64,000 nucleotides of DNA, taken from Pseudomonas spelaei (GTDB lineage Bacteria > Pseudomonadota > Gammaproteobacteria > Pseudomonadales > Pseudomonadaceae). The notes under the pieces were generated by a model. The model did not search any database, was not told the DNA's origin, and worked only from the letters and a program-made list of their open reading frames with translations. The stretch is taken from contig NZ_WNNK01000011.1 in NCBI RefSeq assembly GCF_009724245.1, forward strand, positions 124,001 through 188,000. Reading direction: 5' to 3'. Position numbers and translations under genes: made by a program. Position 1 is the first letter of the stretch; each line of letters starts with the position of its first letter. Positions 26,208-35,247 of the stretch are shown here, piece by piece.

Positions 26208-27131
26208 ATGAACACTTCGCACACCAGTCACCTCCATGATCACGTGTTCCTGGGCGCCTCCCATGATGAAAACGCCAAGCGCACCTTATGGGTGGTTGCG
26301 CTGACAGTGGTCATGATGGTGGGGGAAATCGCCGCCGGTTACCTCACCGGTTCCATGGCGCTGCTGGCAGACGGGTTTCATATGGCAACCCACGCCGGCG
26401 CATTGGGTATCGCGGCGGCGGCTTACGCTTATGCCAGGCGCCATGCCTCAAGCGCCCGCTACAGCTTTGGTACCGGCAAAGTCGGTGATCTGGGCGGATT
26501 TGCTTCGGCGTTGGTGCTGGGGTTGGTGGCGATTGGCATCGGTATCGAATCGCTGATGCGCCTCTTCGAGCCGACCCAGGTCGACTTCGGTACCGCGACG
26601 TTGATTGCAATCGCGGGTTTGCTGGTAAACATCGTCAGCGCCCTGCTGCTGTCTGGCAGCCATGATCATCATCCACATGAGCATGGGCACGATCACGGCC
26701 ATAGTCACCACGGGCACGACAACAACCTGCGCTCGGCCTATGTCCACGTGCTGGCCGATGCTGTGACATCCATCCTGGCGATCATCGCCTTGCTGGCGGG
26801 TCGTTATCTGGGTTGGGTCTGGCTGGATCCGGCGATGGGGATTGTCGGTGCGCTGGTGATTGCTCGCTGGGCCTGGACCTTGATCCGCGATACTTCGGGT
26901 GTACTGCTGGACCGTACGGATGACCACGTCGCTGACGAAATACGTGAGATTCTCGAGGCTTCAGGTGGTGCAAAAATTACCGATCTGCATGTATGGCGGG
27001 TAGGCCCCCAGGCTCGGGCAGCTATTGTGAGTGTGCTGGGCGACGCCAGCATCACCGCCGACACCATTCGCGAGCGGCTGGCGCCGGTGCATGAAGTGAC
27101 CCATTTGACCGTGGAATATCGTAGTGTCTAG
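26208..27131 (+). CDS. dmeF: DmeF-type cation diffusion facilitator (Co/Ni efflux)
   Basis: A 307-residue CDF transporter with six membrane helices. The helix-2 metal site is DGFHMATHA (D55, H58 or H59, H62), unlike the HxxxD or DxxxD of zinc-specific CDFs and as found in DmeF. Helix 5 holds HVLADAVTS (H180, D184). A histidine-rich cytoplasmic loop spans residues 152-170. DmeF proteins export cobalt, and nickel or iron in some species, from the cytoplasm using the proton gradient. Operon with the repressor gene 11 bases upstream, followed 27 bases later by a kinase-like gene. Confidence 0.85.
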   Translation: MNTSHTSHLHDHVFLGASHDENAKRTLWVVALTVVMMVGEIAAGYLTGSMALLADGFHMATHAGALGIAAAAYAYARRHASSARYSFGTGKVGDLGGFASALVLGLVAIGIGIESLMRLFEPTQVDFGTATLIAIAGLLVNIVSALLLSGSHDHHPHEHGHDHGHSHHGHDNNLRSAYVHVLADAVTSILAIIALLAGRYLGWVWLDPAMGIVGALVIARWAWTLIRDTSGVLLDRTDDHVADEIREILEASGGAKITDLHVWRVGPQARAAIVSVLGDASITADTIRERLAPVHEVTHLTVEYRSV

Positions 27132-27158
27132 CCTGGCTCACTGACCGAAGGATCCACG

Positions 27159-27713
27159 ATGCTCATTGTTTTCAGCGGCCTTCCCGGCACCGGAAAAACG
27201 ACGATCGCTTCAGCGCTGGCCCGCGAGATTGGCGCCGTTTACTTGCGCATCGATAGCATTGAGCAGGCTATCCGGGATGCGCAGGTTCTCATGCAGGACG
27301 TGGGAACCAGCGGCTACAAAGTCGCCAATGCGCTGGCGCTGAGCAATCTTGGGTTGGGTCACCGGGTCGTCGTCGATTGCGTCAACCCGGTGATTGAAAG
27401 CCGCAACGGCTGGAGCGAAGTGGCCAAGCGCGCAGGCGTGTCTTTGGTCAATATCGAGGTGGTTTGCTCAGACCTGCAGGAACACCAGCGACGGGTAGAA
27501 ACCCGCAAGGGGGACATTCCGGGGCTGGTGCCACCCAGTTGGCAGTCAGTCATGAGTCACGAGTATGAGCCATGGCTGGATACCCCGTTCATCATCGACA
27601 CGGCGCAAGTCTCTGCGCCTGAAGCCGTAGCGATGATTACCCAGGAATGTTTAGCCCATGCGCCTCAAAGCACACTCCCCATCGCCTTGAACAACGCCGG
27701 ATCGCGCCCATAA
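27159..27713 (+). CDS. P-loop kinase-like ATPase (AAA_33)
   Basis: A 184-residue protein with Walker A GLPGTGKTT at the N-terminus, LRIDSIEQAIRD (the Lid/acceptor region found in small kinases) and VVVDCVNPV as Walker B. Such proteins phosphorylate small molecules (chloramphenicol, shikimate or gluconate kinase relatives), and the substrate here is unknown. AAGGA lies seven bases upstream of the ATG. The last 49 bases overlap the convergent L,D-transpeptidase gene, so the extreme C-terminus may be variable. Confidence 0.78.
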   Translation: MLIVFSGLPGTGKTTIASALAREIGAVYLRIDSIEQAIRDAQVLMQDVGTSGYKVANALALSNLGLGHRVVVDCVNPVIESRNGWSEVAKRAGVSLVNIEVVCSDLQEHQRRVETRKGDIPGLVPPSWQSVMSHEYEPWLDTPFIIDTAQVSAPEAVAMITQECLAHAPQSTLPIALNNAGSRP

Positions 27714-29236
27714 ATATCCGGCGCATACAGCAACGCGCCCTGGCTATCCACCTGTACCGTCCAGTAACCCAGCAATACCGGGACCGGTGCGGCGAGCCTG
27801 AATTCGTGGGTCAAACCGGTGGCAATCAACTCGTCCGTACGGGTGCGCTCGGCCGGGCTGACCAACAGGTCCCGTAGATGCAACGGTTCCTCTACCCTCA
27901 CACAGCCTGAACTGAACGCCCGTGGCCCCTTGGAGAACAGCGGCTGGCTGGGGGTATCGTGCAGATAGACCGAGTACGGGTTGGGAAAGCGCAGCACAAT
28001 CCTGCCCAGCGGGTTTCGCGGGCCGGCGCCCTGGCGCAGCAAAATATTGCCGGGGCGAGACCAGTCGACCTTATCAGGGGACAGCGGGTTACCTGCGCTG
28101 TCCAGCACCTGCAGGTTCTGTTGACGCAGGTATTCAGGGTTCAAGCGGATAGCCGGCAGTTTGTCTTCGCGCAGGATGGTCGGCGGAATGGTCCAGGTAG
28201 GGTTCAATGTCAGCCGCGTGATTCGGGACTTCAACAACGGCGTCTGGCGTTCGGCGCGCCCCACTTGCAAGCGGGTCTGCCATACCGGCACGCCCCCCTG
28301 GTAAAAACTCAGCTGGGCAGCCGCCACATTGACCAGCACGCCTTCGGGCTCCAGGTCCTGGGCCAGCCAACGAAAGCGTTCGAGGTTGATACGCAGTTGT
28401 TCGCGGCGTACCGCCGGGCTGACGTTCAGCTCGGTGACCGTGCCCGGCCCGATGACGCCATCGGCCTGCAATGAATGGCTCTGTTGGAATTGTTTGACGG
28501 CACTGACCAGGCTCCCCGTGTATTTCCCCGAGAGGCCGGCGGGGATACTGCTGAGATAGCCTCCACTGAACAACCGCTTCGCCAACTCGGAAACGCGGGC
28601 ATCATTCATGCCCGGACGCAACAAGGGACCCTCAGCGATAGGGCCCCAATGGGGCAACGGTTGCTGGCGTTGCGCGGCATAGGCCTTGCGCAGGCTGCGA
28701 TACAACTCGGCGCCCGGGCGGGCCTGATCGAACCCCTTGACCATGTCCTGGAGCCCCACACCGGCGATCGCCAACACCTCGGCTTCCGGGTCTCGCGTCG
28801 GCGGTTGGGAATGCCAGAGGGGTTCGAAACGGGCTTGTTGCAAGCGACCATAATGCAGGTCTTGCAGGGCTTGCAGGTACTGTTGGCTGGTGCCGATATC
28901 AGTGCAGAGCACGTTGCCGGTGGCCGCGTCCACGGGTAACGGGTAGTGAGCAGGGTCCAGGCCGTCGTCGGCCAATAGCTGTAATTGGGCATGCAAAGCC
29001 GAGCGGCGTACGCTGTCAGACCAGAGCTCAACGTTGCCCTGCTGCTGGTAAAAAAGCTGCAATCGACGCTCGCCCGGGGCATCCACCTTTCCTGCCAACC
29101 CGGGGCAAACGCTCGACAATTGTGCAAGAGCCAACTGTACTGGGGATGGCAGCTCGACGACCGCGTCTTCGGCCGTCGCGACCAGTGGTGCAACGAGCAA
29201 GCAAATGCTCAAGTAACATGCGTGTTTTTTGAACAA
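27665..29236 (-). CDS. LdtD/YcbB-type L,D-transpeptidase
   Basis: A 523-residue periplasmic enzyme forming 3-3 cross-links in peptidoglycan. Regions in order: signal peptide (MFKKHACYLSICLLVAP), a scaffold domain with DGLDPAHYP, a peptidoglycan-binding helix bundle ending QADGVIGPGTVTEL, and the YkuD domain with NPTWTIPPTI and the catalytic H-x-SSGCVRVEEP (cysteine nucleophile). Start choice: a TTG at 29236 has GGAG eight bases upstream and gives a textbook signal peptide. The longer ATG forms (29275, 29455) bury that signal peptide and run into the divergent gene. The start of the neighbouring peptidoglycan gene is only 37 bases away on the other strand. Confidence 0.85.
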   Translation of the reverse strand: MFKKHACYLSICLLVAPLVATAEDAVVELPSPVQLALAQLSSVCPGLAGKVDAPGERRLQLFYQQQGNVELWSDSVRRSALHAQLQLLADDGLDPAHYPLPVDAATGNVLCTDIGTSQQYLQALQDLHYGRLQQARFEPLWHSQPPTRDPEAEVLAIAGVGLQDMVKGFDQARPGAELYRSLRKAYAAQRQQPLPHWGPIAEGPLLRPGMNDARVSELAKRLFSGGYLSSIPAGLSGKYTGSLVSAVKQFQQSHSLQADGVIGPGTVTELNVSPAVRREQLRINLERFRWLAQDLEPEGVLVNVAAAQLSFYQGGVPVWQTRLQVGRAERQTPLLKSRITRLTLNPTWTIPPTILREDKLPAIRLNPEYLRQQNLQVLDSAGNPLSPDKVDWSRPGNILLRQGAGPRNPLGRIVLRFPNPYSVYLHDTPSQPLFSKGPRAFSSGCVRVEEPLHLRDLLVSPAERTRTDELIATGLTHEFRLAAPVPVLLGYWTVQVDSQGALLYAPDIYGRDPALFKAMGSVL

Positions 29237-29273
29237 TGGCTTTACTCCAATCCACCGGGGAGATGCTCTGTAC

Positions 29274-29972
29274 ATGCTGACTTTTTGCTGCCGACTCGGC
29301 TTGATCGCCGCCACCCTGCTCGCGCTGTGTAATCCCGCGCTCGCCGGCAACAACAACCCTTCTACCTTGTATAGCAGCCTGGCCCGTACGGCTCCAGAAC
29401 TCAATCCCGATGTCCTGAAAAGAGCCCTGAACGCCATGCAATGCGCCGTCGGCAATGGTATTGAACGCTCCGAGCGCCTGGCCGTGATCGACTACTCAAT
29501 GCCTTCGACCGCTCGTCGCCTTTGGATCTTCGACCTGCGCCAGAAGAAGTTGGTTCTGCGAGACCTGGTGGCCCACGGACAAAAATCCGGAGAAAACTTC
29601 GCCACCCAGTTCTCCAACCGTGAAGGCAGCTATCAGTCCAGCCTGGGGTTGTTCCGTACTCAGGAAAGTTATGAAGGTGCTCACGGCTATTCGCTGCGCA
29701 TGGACGGCCTGGAGCCGGGCTTCAATGATCGTGCCCGGGACCGGGCGATTGTGATTCACGCCGCCGACTATGTAAGCCCGTTGTGGAGCAAGCGCGAAGG
29801 CCGGATCGGCCGCAGCCAGGGCTGCCCCGCCGTGCGCCCGCAAGTGGCGCGCCAGGTGGTGGACAAACTCAAGGATGGCCAGTTCATGTTCTCCTGGTAC
29901 CCCGACCAACGCTGGCTCAAGTCCTCGGCTTATCTCAACTGCAAGCCACGGCAGATGGCCAGTGCCGGTTGA
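29274..29972 (+). CDS. YkuD_2-type murein L,D-transpeptidase-like protein
   Basis: A 232-residue secreted protein. A signal peptide (LIAATLLALCNPALAG) is followed by a compact domain containing LWIFDLRQKKLVLRDLVAHG, IVIHAADYVSP and the catalytic-type RIGRSQGCPAVRP. That matches the L,D-transpeptidase-related YkuD_2 family, in which the C-P-A motif holds the cysteine. It probably modifies peptidoglycan or links proteins to it. The ATG at 29274 follows GGGGAG by about eleven bases. The gene is head to head with the larger L,D-transpeptidase gene, so the two are likely co-regulated. Confidence 0.82.
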   Translation: MLTFCCRLGLIAATLLALCNPALAGNNNPSTLYSSLARTAPELNPDVLKRALNAMQCAVGNGIERSERLAVIDYSMPSTARRLWIFDLRQKKLVLRDLVAHGQKSGENFATQFSNREGSYQSSLGLFRTQESYEGAHGYSLRMDGLEPGFNDRARDRAIVIHAADYVSPLWSKREGRIGRSQGCPAVRPQVARQVVDKLKDGQFMFSWYPDQRWLKSSAYLNCKPRQMASAG

Positions 29973-30013
29973 GGTAGTATCCGTCAGCCGAGCCTGATAA
30001 GAGAGAACCTCAC

Positions 30014-30763
30014 ATGCTTTTACACCAGTCCACGTGGATCGAGATCGAGCAGTTCCTGCAGCGCAGCCGCACCGTAGTGATTCCCATCGGTTCCAACGAG
30101 CAGCACGGCCCCACCGGCCTGCTGGGCACCGATTGGATGTGCCCGGAAATCATTGCCCATGAGGCACAGAAAAACGCCGACATCCTGATCGGCCCGACCT
30201 TCAATATCGGCATGGCCCAGCACCATCTCGGCTTCCCTGGGACAATTTCCCTGCGCCCTTCGACCTTTATTGCGGCGATTGGGGATTGGGTGCGCTCGCT
30301 GGCCGGCCATGGCTTCGAGAAAATCCTGTTCCTCAATGGCCACGGCGGCAACATCGCCTCGATTGAAGCCGCGTTCTCGGAACTCTACGCCGAAGCCAGC
30401 TTTGCCCGACGCCCGGCCGGGTTCGCGCTGAAACTGTTCAACTGGTGGGACCTGGAAGGCGTTGGCGAACTGGCGCACAAGCAATTCCCCACCGGCCATG
30501 GCAGCCATGCCACGCCGTCGGAAATCGCCGTCACGCAATGGGCCTATCCGGACGCGATCAAGTCGGCGCACTACTCGCCGCAAATTGCCAACACCGGCCC
30601 AATCCGCGAAGCCAAAGACTTCCGCGCACGCTTCCCGGACGGTCGCATGGGCTCGGACCCGGCCCTGGCGACACCGGAAAAAGGCGGTGAGCTGGTGGCC
30701 CTGGCAGCCAAAGGGCTGGTGCAGGCGGTCGATACCTTCAGCCGAGAGCCCAAGCCGGACTGA
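30014..30763 (+). CDS. Creatininase-family metal-dependent amidohydrolase
   Basis: A 249-residue creatininase/MftE-like hydrolase. Metal-binding residues appear in GSNEQHGPTGLLGTDW (Glu, His, Asp) and the active-site loop FLNGHGGN, followed by GSHATPSEIA. Members open cyclic amides such as creatinine, or cleave N-formyl and related bonds. The short PIGSNEQHG form is common to the general family rather than creatininase proper, so the substrate is open. Monocistronic between the transpeptidase-like gene and a convergent lipoprotein gene. Confidence 0.83.
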   Translation: MLLHQSTWIEIEQFLQRSRTVVIPIGSNEQHGPTGLLGTDWMCPEIIAHEAQKNADILIGPTFNIGMAQHHLGFPGTISLRPSTFIAAIGDWVRSLAGHGFEKILFLNGHGGNIASIEAAFSELYAEASFARRPAGFALKLFNWWDLEGVGELAHKQFPTGHGSHATPSEIAVTQWAYPDAIKSAHYSPQIANTGPIREAKDFRARFPDGRMGSDPALATPEKGGELVALAAKGLVQAVDTFSREPKPD

Positions 30764-30793
30764 AAGGCCTGCAATTCAAGAGCGAACGCTAAC

Positions 30794-30819
30794 CCTGTGG
30801 CGAGGAGGCTTGCCACAGG
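30794..30819. terminator. CCTGTGGC stem-loop between convergent genes
   Basis: CCTGTGGC and GCCACAGG form an eight-pair stem around a ten-base loop, 30 bases after the creatininase-family stop and just before the convergent lipoprotein stop. No U-run follows. Short versions of this stem are frequent between Pseudomonas genes and may end transcripts from both sides. Confidence 0.45.
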
Positions 30820-30831
30820 AAGGTTACCCGC

Positions 30832-31173
30832 CTACAAACACTCCTGTGCCACCTGCTCGAACCGGGAGGGCTTGAACGTCGACGCCAGTGGCTTGCGCTC
30901 ATACAAAAACACCTTGCCGCCGGTGGAAACCTTATAAGCCTCCAACACATTGTCAGCAGCAATCTTGCTGGTCACCACAACCCTGACGTGGCGCGACGAC
31001 TGCGACACTGTCGGCGTCAGGGCGTTTTTCTGTAGTTTGGGCACCACACACTGAACATAAACATCAGGGGCTTTGCTGGTCTGCAGGATCAATGTCGGAT
31101 CATTTGGGGCGGACGCACAACCGGCCAGCAACAGGGAAGCAACGGCCATCACTGGCACAAATAGAGAACGCAT
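30832..31173 (-). CDS. Small putative lipoprotein
   Basis: A 113-residue protein with a lipoprotein signal: basic start, hydrophobic stretch and lipobox LLAGC (Cys19). The remainder is a short alpha/beta domain with no motif I recognise. It lies 30 bases downstream of the 31204-31845 gene on the same strand, so the two probably form an operon and act in the envelope together. Function unknown. Confidence 0.75.
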   Translation of the reverse strand: MRSLFVPVMAVASLLLAGCASAPNDPTLILQTSKAPDVYVQCVVPKLQKNALTPTVSQSSRHVRVVVTSKIAADNVLEAYKVSTGGKVFLYERKPLASTFKPSRFEQVAQECL

Positions 31174-31203
31174 AAAGTTTCCTGAAAATAAAAAAGGTGC
31201 ACT

Positions 31204-31845
31204 TCAACCCGCCGCCACCAGAGACTTGAGCGAGGCATCGAACTGCTTCAACGCGGTCAGTTGCACGTCACGCTGGCGCTCGATTTGCACAGCGATCTCG
31301 GGTGCCGCTTTGTTATGTACCCAGACCGAAGCCATCTGCTGCTCTACCGAGCCCTCTGCCTTAGCGATGTATTGCAAATTCGCGTCATAGAACGTGGCGA
31401 CAAACCGCGCCTGAACCTGGCTATTACGCGGGGTCAGCAGCTGGTTATGGGTGTCCAGCATCACCACTACATCCGGGTGAGCCTGCACCAGAGCATCAAG
31501 GCTGTCGTAGGCAGTCACCGACAGGAACGTACTGCGCAGTGAACTCATCAACCAGTCGATCGCCAGTTCCGGGTCGGAACTGTTGACGAATGCCTGGCGA
31601 ATCCTTCCATCCAGCGCGTTCCGGGCGCCATTCTCGGCCATGGCGTGATAGCGTTCAAGGTAGTGCAGGTTATCGAGGGTATTTTCGCTGTAGAGCACAC
31701 CCACCGTTTGCGTGTGTTGCAGGGAGGTCGTACTGCCAGCAATGGGCAGCAAATGGCAGCTTTGAGCATCATCGGCATAGACCGGCGCCGCGAGCACAGT
31801 GCCCAGCATCAGGGCCATCAAAACCAGTTGGGTGAACGTCCTCAT
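31204..31845 (-). CDS. Secreted protein of unknown function
   Basis: A 213-residue exported protein with a clear signal peptide (LVLMALMLGTVLAAPVYA). The mature part contains a segment DVVVMLDTHNQLLTPRNSQVQARF and VARFYD-like strands that suggest a small periplasmic domain of the type seen in surface lipoprotein assembly or LpoB-like proteins, but I cannot name a family. GGAA is eight bases before the ATG at 31845. Paired with the lipoprotein gene downstream. Confidence 0.7.
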   Translation of the reverse strand: MRTFTQLVLMALMLGTVLAAPVYADDAQSCHLLPIAGSTTSLQHTQTVGVLYSENTLDNLHYLERYHAMAENGARNALDGRIRQAFVNSSDPELAIDWLMSSLRSTFLSVTAYDSLDALVQAHPDVVVMLDTHNQLLTPRNSQVQARFVATFYDANLQYIAKAEGSVEQQMASVWVHNKAAPEIAVQIERQRDVQLTALKQFDASLKSLVAAG

Positions 31846-31991
31846 CGCGCAAATTCCTTGAGTAGCCTCTTCGGTGAAAGCATTTTTCCGCGTTTCCCGA
31901 AAAAACAGAACTTGCATTTCTTGATGGTGACTATTATCTGAACCAATAGTGTCGAACTAACGGCTCAACAAAAAATTATAAGGAACCTGCC

Positions 31992-32261
31992 ATGAAGCCC
32001 CACCAGAAAACCTTCGACCGAATCCGCGAAGCCGTATTACCGGAGTTTCGCGAGAGAGTTGCCGACTACCTGGTCGAGTATGAAAGCGTCCTGCAAGGCC
32101 CGGCCGCAGACTCCGACCTGACCTACGCCAGCGCCCAGCAACTGCGCGGCTACTTGCGCGGACTGAACACAACCCGGGTGCTGGGCATGGCGGATTGGGA
32201 AGATCTCGACCGCCGGGTTGTGCAGGCCTGGTTGACTACAGCGCCGGCCGCTGCTGATTGA
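31992..32261 (+). CDS. Small hypothetical protein
   Basis: An 89-residue mostly helical, charged protein (MKPHQKTFDRIREAVLPEF start) with no membrane segment and no recognised motif. AAGGAA lies about eight bases upstream of the ATG. It converges on the glutathione transferase gene and the two 3' ends overlap by 26 bases. The region before it is AT-rich and could hold its promoter. Function unknown. Confidence 0.6.
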   Translation: MKPHQKTFDRIREAVLPEFRERVADYLVEYESVLQGPAADSDLTYASAQQLRGYLRGLNTTRVLGMADWEDLDRRVVQAWLTTAPAAAD

Positions 32262-32868
32262 CCCATTCCTGCACCGATGGCCGCTGCCATTGGCGCTGGG
32301 CGTAGGCCACCAACTCGGCGGGCACGTTGTCACCGTTGAGGATCAGCCGATTGAGCATCACGGCCAAGTCGACGTCAGCAATCGACCACTGGCCAAACAG
32401 GTACTCACGGTTGTCCGCCAGCAACGCTTGCGCAGCGCTGATCAACTTGCCTGCCGCCACCTTGGCCGCCGGTGACAAAGGCGCTGACTTGACGCCGTAA
32501 AACACCACCAGCGTGGAACGCTCCTGGCGAATCGACAACAAGTCGCTGCGCAACCAGGCCTGCACTTGCCGCGCCCTCGCCCGCTGACGTGGCTCTGCCG
32601 GGTACAGCGGTGTCTGCGGGAACACATCTTCCAGGTACTCGGTGATCGCCGAGGACTCCGACAACGCGAAATCGCCCTCCACCAACGTAGGCACCCGTTG
32701 GGTCAGGGACAGGCTGGCAAAGCCTTGCGCGTTGTTTTCGCTGACATCCAGATCCAGCGTGAGCACTTCGAACTCAAGGCCCTTCTCGCGCAGGGCCACA
32801 AAGGCCGACATCGCATAAGGGCTGGTGAACTGAGCATCGACGTACAGACGTAACGGGCGGTTATTCAC
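32236..32868 (-). CDS. yfcF: YfcF-type glutathione S-transferase
   Basis: A 210-residue GST. The thioredoxin-like N-terminal domain starts YVDAQFTSPYAMSAFVALRE and includes LSESSAITEYLED, the glutathione gamma-glutamyl-binding SES motif. The helical domain follows with RARARQVQAWLRSDL and the interface SIADVDLAVMLNRL. These features match E. coli YfcF closely. YfcF has glutathione transferase and peroxidase activity and helps in oxidative stress. Cytoplasmic enzyme. Monocistronic. Confidence 0.87.
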   Translation of the reverse strand: MNNRPLRLYVDAQFTSPYAMSAFVALREKGLEFEVLTLDLDVSENNAQGFASLSLTQRVPTLVEGDFALSESSAITEYLEDVFPQTPLYPAEPRQRARARQVQAWLRSDLLSIRQERSTLVVFYGVKSAPLSPAAKVAAGKLISAAQALLADNREYLFGQWSIADVDLAVMLNRLILNGDNVPAELVAYAQRQWQRPSVQEWVNQQRPAL

Positions 32869-33015
32869 GGCGTGATCTCCAGAGGTGAAAACCCAGCCTA
32901 CGAGATCCGCCCTCGCAAATAAAATGCAGGATGCTCATAGGGGCATTCCTCGCTGGAATGCGTTGAGTAATGGCAATACTATGGCAACTCGATTTATTCA
33001 AGGAACGAACAAATC

Positions 33016-34452
33016 ATGAGACAAGCAGTTGTCGTCATCCACGGCATCGGCGAGCAGCGCCCAATGGACACCCTGCGCGGTTTTGTGGAGGCGATGGTAC
33101 CGGCGGATACGCCCGAGGGAACGCCCACCTACTGGAGCAAGCCCGACCGATTGTCACGCAACTTTGACCTGCGGGTACTGAAATCCCGCGGCCGCAATAC
33201 CACCGATTTCTACGAGTACTACTGGGCGCACAAGATGCAGGGGACCAAGGTGGGTCATCTGCTCAGTTGGCTGTGGGACCTGTTCAAGCGCCCGCGTCGG
33301 GATATTCCCCAGGCAATCGTACCGATCTGGCGCGCCACCCGGTGGACGTTGCTGGCATTGGTGTTGCTGGTGGCCAGTGGCACACTCGCAACGATTTACG
33401 GTCGGTTTAATCACGATGCCAACCCGTTTGCGCTGATCCCGCTGCTGCTCGCCGGTGTCGGTATCGCGCTGAAATTTTCCGCGCTGTCCTACCTCGGTGA
33501 CGCTGCCCGCTACCTGAGTTCCAACCCGCAGAACGTGGTGATCCGCGAACAGATCCGCGCCGACGGTGTTGAACTGCTGCGCGGATTGCACCAGCAAGGC
33601 TACGACCGCATCATCGTCGTGGGCCACAGCCTGGGCAGTGTGATTGCTTACGACATCGTCGGTTACCTGTGGTACGAACATTACGACCAGTTGAGCAACG
33701 TAACCCCGGCGAACCAGGCGCTCGTCGAGCGTTATGCCAACCATGAAAAACTGCAACCGGTGGTTCAAGACACGTTGCCAAAGGCCGGCAGAAGCCTCGA
33801 CGGGCGCCTGCAGAACACCCTGAAGTTTCGTGAGCAGCAAAGCGAAGCCTTCCTGGAACAACGCGCCCTCGGCAACCCCTGGCGCATCACCGACCTCGTC
33901 ACCATCGGTAGCCCGATGGCCCACGCCAGCCTGTTGCTGGGCCGTAGCGTGAGTGACTTCAAGCAACGCATCGCACGCTGCGAAGCACCGGCCTGCCCGC
34001 CCACACTCGACGAAAAAGGCTACGGCTACAACGCACAGTCTCCCGTGATATTGGGCCAAAAACCCTTCACGCCACTCTACCTGCACCACGCCGCCGCCTT
34101 CGCCGTCACCCGCTGGACCAACCTCTACTTCCCTGCCCCCTTCGGCCTGTTTGGCGACATTGTCGGCGGGCCAGTCATGCCGGTGATGGGCGCAGGCGTG
34201 CTCGACTTGCCAGTGAGCGTGGGCAAATGGAAAGGGTTTCTGGCCAAGTCCTGGCTCAGCCATACCCACTATTGGAGCGAGCGTGGCGGTAAACGCGGCT
34301 ACCTCGACGGATTGACACTGGATGATTCGGCAATCGTAAACGGCGAACGGCCATCGGCCACCGAAGCGCTGCGCTGGGCGGTCGATCTAAGAGGCGGACG
34401 ACGTTTTCGCCCGGTGGGTGCCAGGGAAGCGTTGGCGGAGTCTGAAGCCTGA
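33016..34452 (+). CDS. Membrane-associated lipase-like alpha/beta hydrolase
   Basis: A 478-residue protein. It opens with VVVIHGIGEQRP (oxyanion region), has two hydrophobic helices around residues 112-160, then IIVVGHSLGSVIAYD, a lipase nucleophile elbow with Ser in GHSLGS. The acidic residue is probably in DLVTIGSPMAHA and the histidine in WLSHTHYW. The arrangement resembles large bacterial lipase/esterase-like proteins anchored in the membrane. Substrate unknown. No operon partner. Confidence 0.75.
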   Translation: MRQAVVVIHGIGEQRPMDTLRGFVEAMVPADTPEGTPTYWSKPDRLSRNFDLRVLKSRGRNTTDFYEYYWAHKMQGTKVGHLLSWLWDLFKRPRRDIPQAIVPIWRATRWTLLALVLLVASGTLATIYGRFNHDANPFALIPLLLAGVGIALKFSALSYLGDAARYLSSNPQNVVIREQIRADGVELLRGLHQQGYDRIIVVGHSLGSVIAYDIVGYLWYEHYDQLSNVTPANQALVERYANHEKLQPVVQDTLPKAGRSLDGRLQNTLKFREQQSEAFLEQRALGNPWRITDLVTIGSPMAHASLLLGRSVSDFKQRIARCEAPACPPTLDEKGYGYNAQSPVILGQKPFTPLYLHHAAAFAVTRWTNLYFPAPFGLFGDIVGGPVMPVMGAGVLDLPVSVGKWKGFLAKSWLSHTHYWSERGGKRGYLDGLTLDDSAIVNGERPSATEALRWAVDLRGGRRFRPVGAREALAESEA

Positions 34453-34487
34453 TGGCTGTGAAGATCCAACAAGCTCAGTGAAACCCT

Positions 34488-34575
34488 GTGGGAGCTGGCT
34501 TGCCTGCGATGACGGTGGGTCAGCCAACATCCATGCTAGCAGTGCCGACGCCATCGCAGGCAAGCCAGCTCCCAC
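34488..34575. repeat. Palindromic repeat, GTGGGAGCTGGCTTGCCTGC family
   Basis: Left arm GTGGGAGCTGGCTTGCCTGC at 34488 and its complement ending at 34575 pair over about 22 bases around a centre that resembles the middle of the copies at 122 and 14415 (CCGACGCCATCGCAGG). It lies between convergent genes. The arm sequence is the same type as in 21550-21634. Confidence 0.85.
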
Positions 34576-34586
34576 ATTCATCGGGC

Positions 34587-35138
34587 TTAACCCGAAAACC
34601 CACCCGCCGTCAGAAACGCACGCTCCTCATCCGTGGTCGTCCTCGCCAGCACCTCATTACGATGAGGAAAGCGTCCAAACCGATCAATGATGTCCGCATG
34701 CTCCTCGGCCCACCGGTAGGTGTTAGCGTCGAGCTGTTTGTTCAACACCAGCGACCGCTGTTGATCCTCCACGCTTTCCGAATGCTCCAACGGCAAATAA
34801 CAAAACGCACGCAATGAGATATCGACCTGTTGATCCATCCCGGCATCGATCATCTGGCGTGCGTAAAAGCGCGCCAGCGGGTCGGTTGCAAACATGTGGG
34901 CGGTGCCACGAAAAGAGTTGCGCGGGTATTGATCCAGCAACAGAAGCAAAGCCAGCGCCCCTTCCGGGCTGTCCATCCAGTGCTCCAGTTCACGCCTGGC
35001 GGCCTGGAAGTGGGCAGTATGGAAGGTGTCGCGAAATTGGTGATCGAACGCGTCGTCTTTTTTGAACCAACTGGCCGGGCCGGCCTGGGTCCAGAAATCG
35101 ATGACCGACTGAGGAGTTGAATGGGCAACATTGGGCAC
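34587..35138 (-). CDS. DUF924 family protein
   Basis: A 183-residue helical protein of the DUF924 family (tetratricopeptide-like fold). Family markers are VIDFWTQAG near the start, LLLLLDQYPRNSFRG in the middle, YLPLEHSES and FGRFPHRNEVLARTTT near the end. Function of the family is not known to me. The start is uncertain: a GTG at 35138 has GAGG eight bases upstream, while a TTG at 35168 gives a ten-residue longer form with no ribosome site. Confidence 0.8.
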   Translation of the reverse strand: MPNVAHSTPQSVIDFWTQAGPASWFKKDDAFDHQFRDTFHTAHFQAARRELEHWMDSPEGALALLLLLDQYPRNSFRGTAHMFATDPLARFYARQMIDAGMDQQVDISLRAFCYLPLEHSESVEDQQRSLVLNKQLDANTYRWAEEHADIIDRFGRFPHRNEVLARTTTDEERAFLTAGGFSG

Positions 35139-35247
35139 GGTTGAGGCCTCGGGATCAGGAGCGGACAACTACTGTAACGCCGTAACGACGCAAGAGCACC
35201 CCTCGAATCCACACAAAGCCGGCTCGCGAGTGCGAGCCGGCGCCGCC

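Noticed and set aside
33154..34269. A 371-codon minus-strand open frame opposite the lipase-like gene
   Set aside because: Opposite strand shows the GHSLGS hydrolase motif and hydrophobic helices. The antisense product is a low-complexity shadow.
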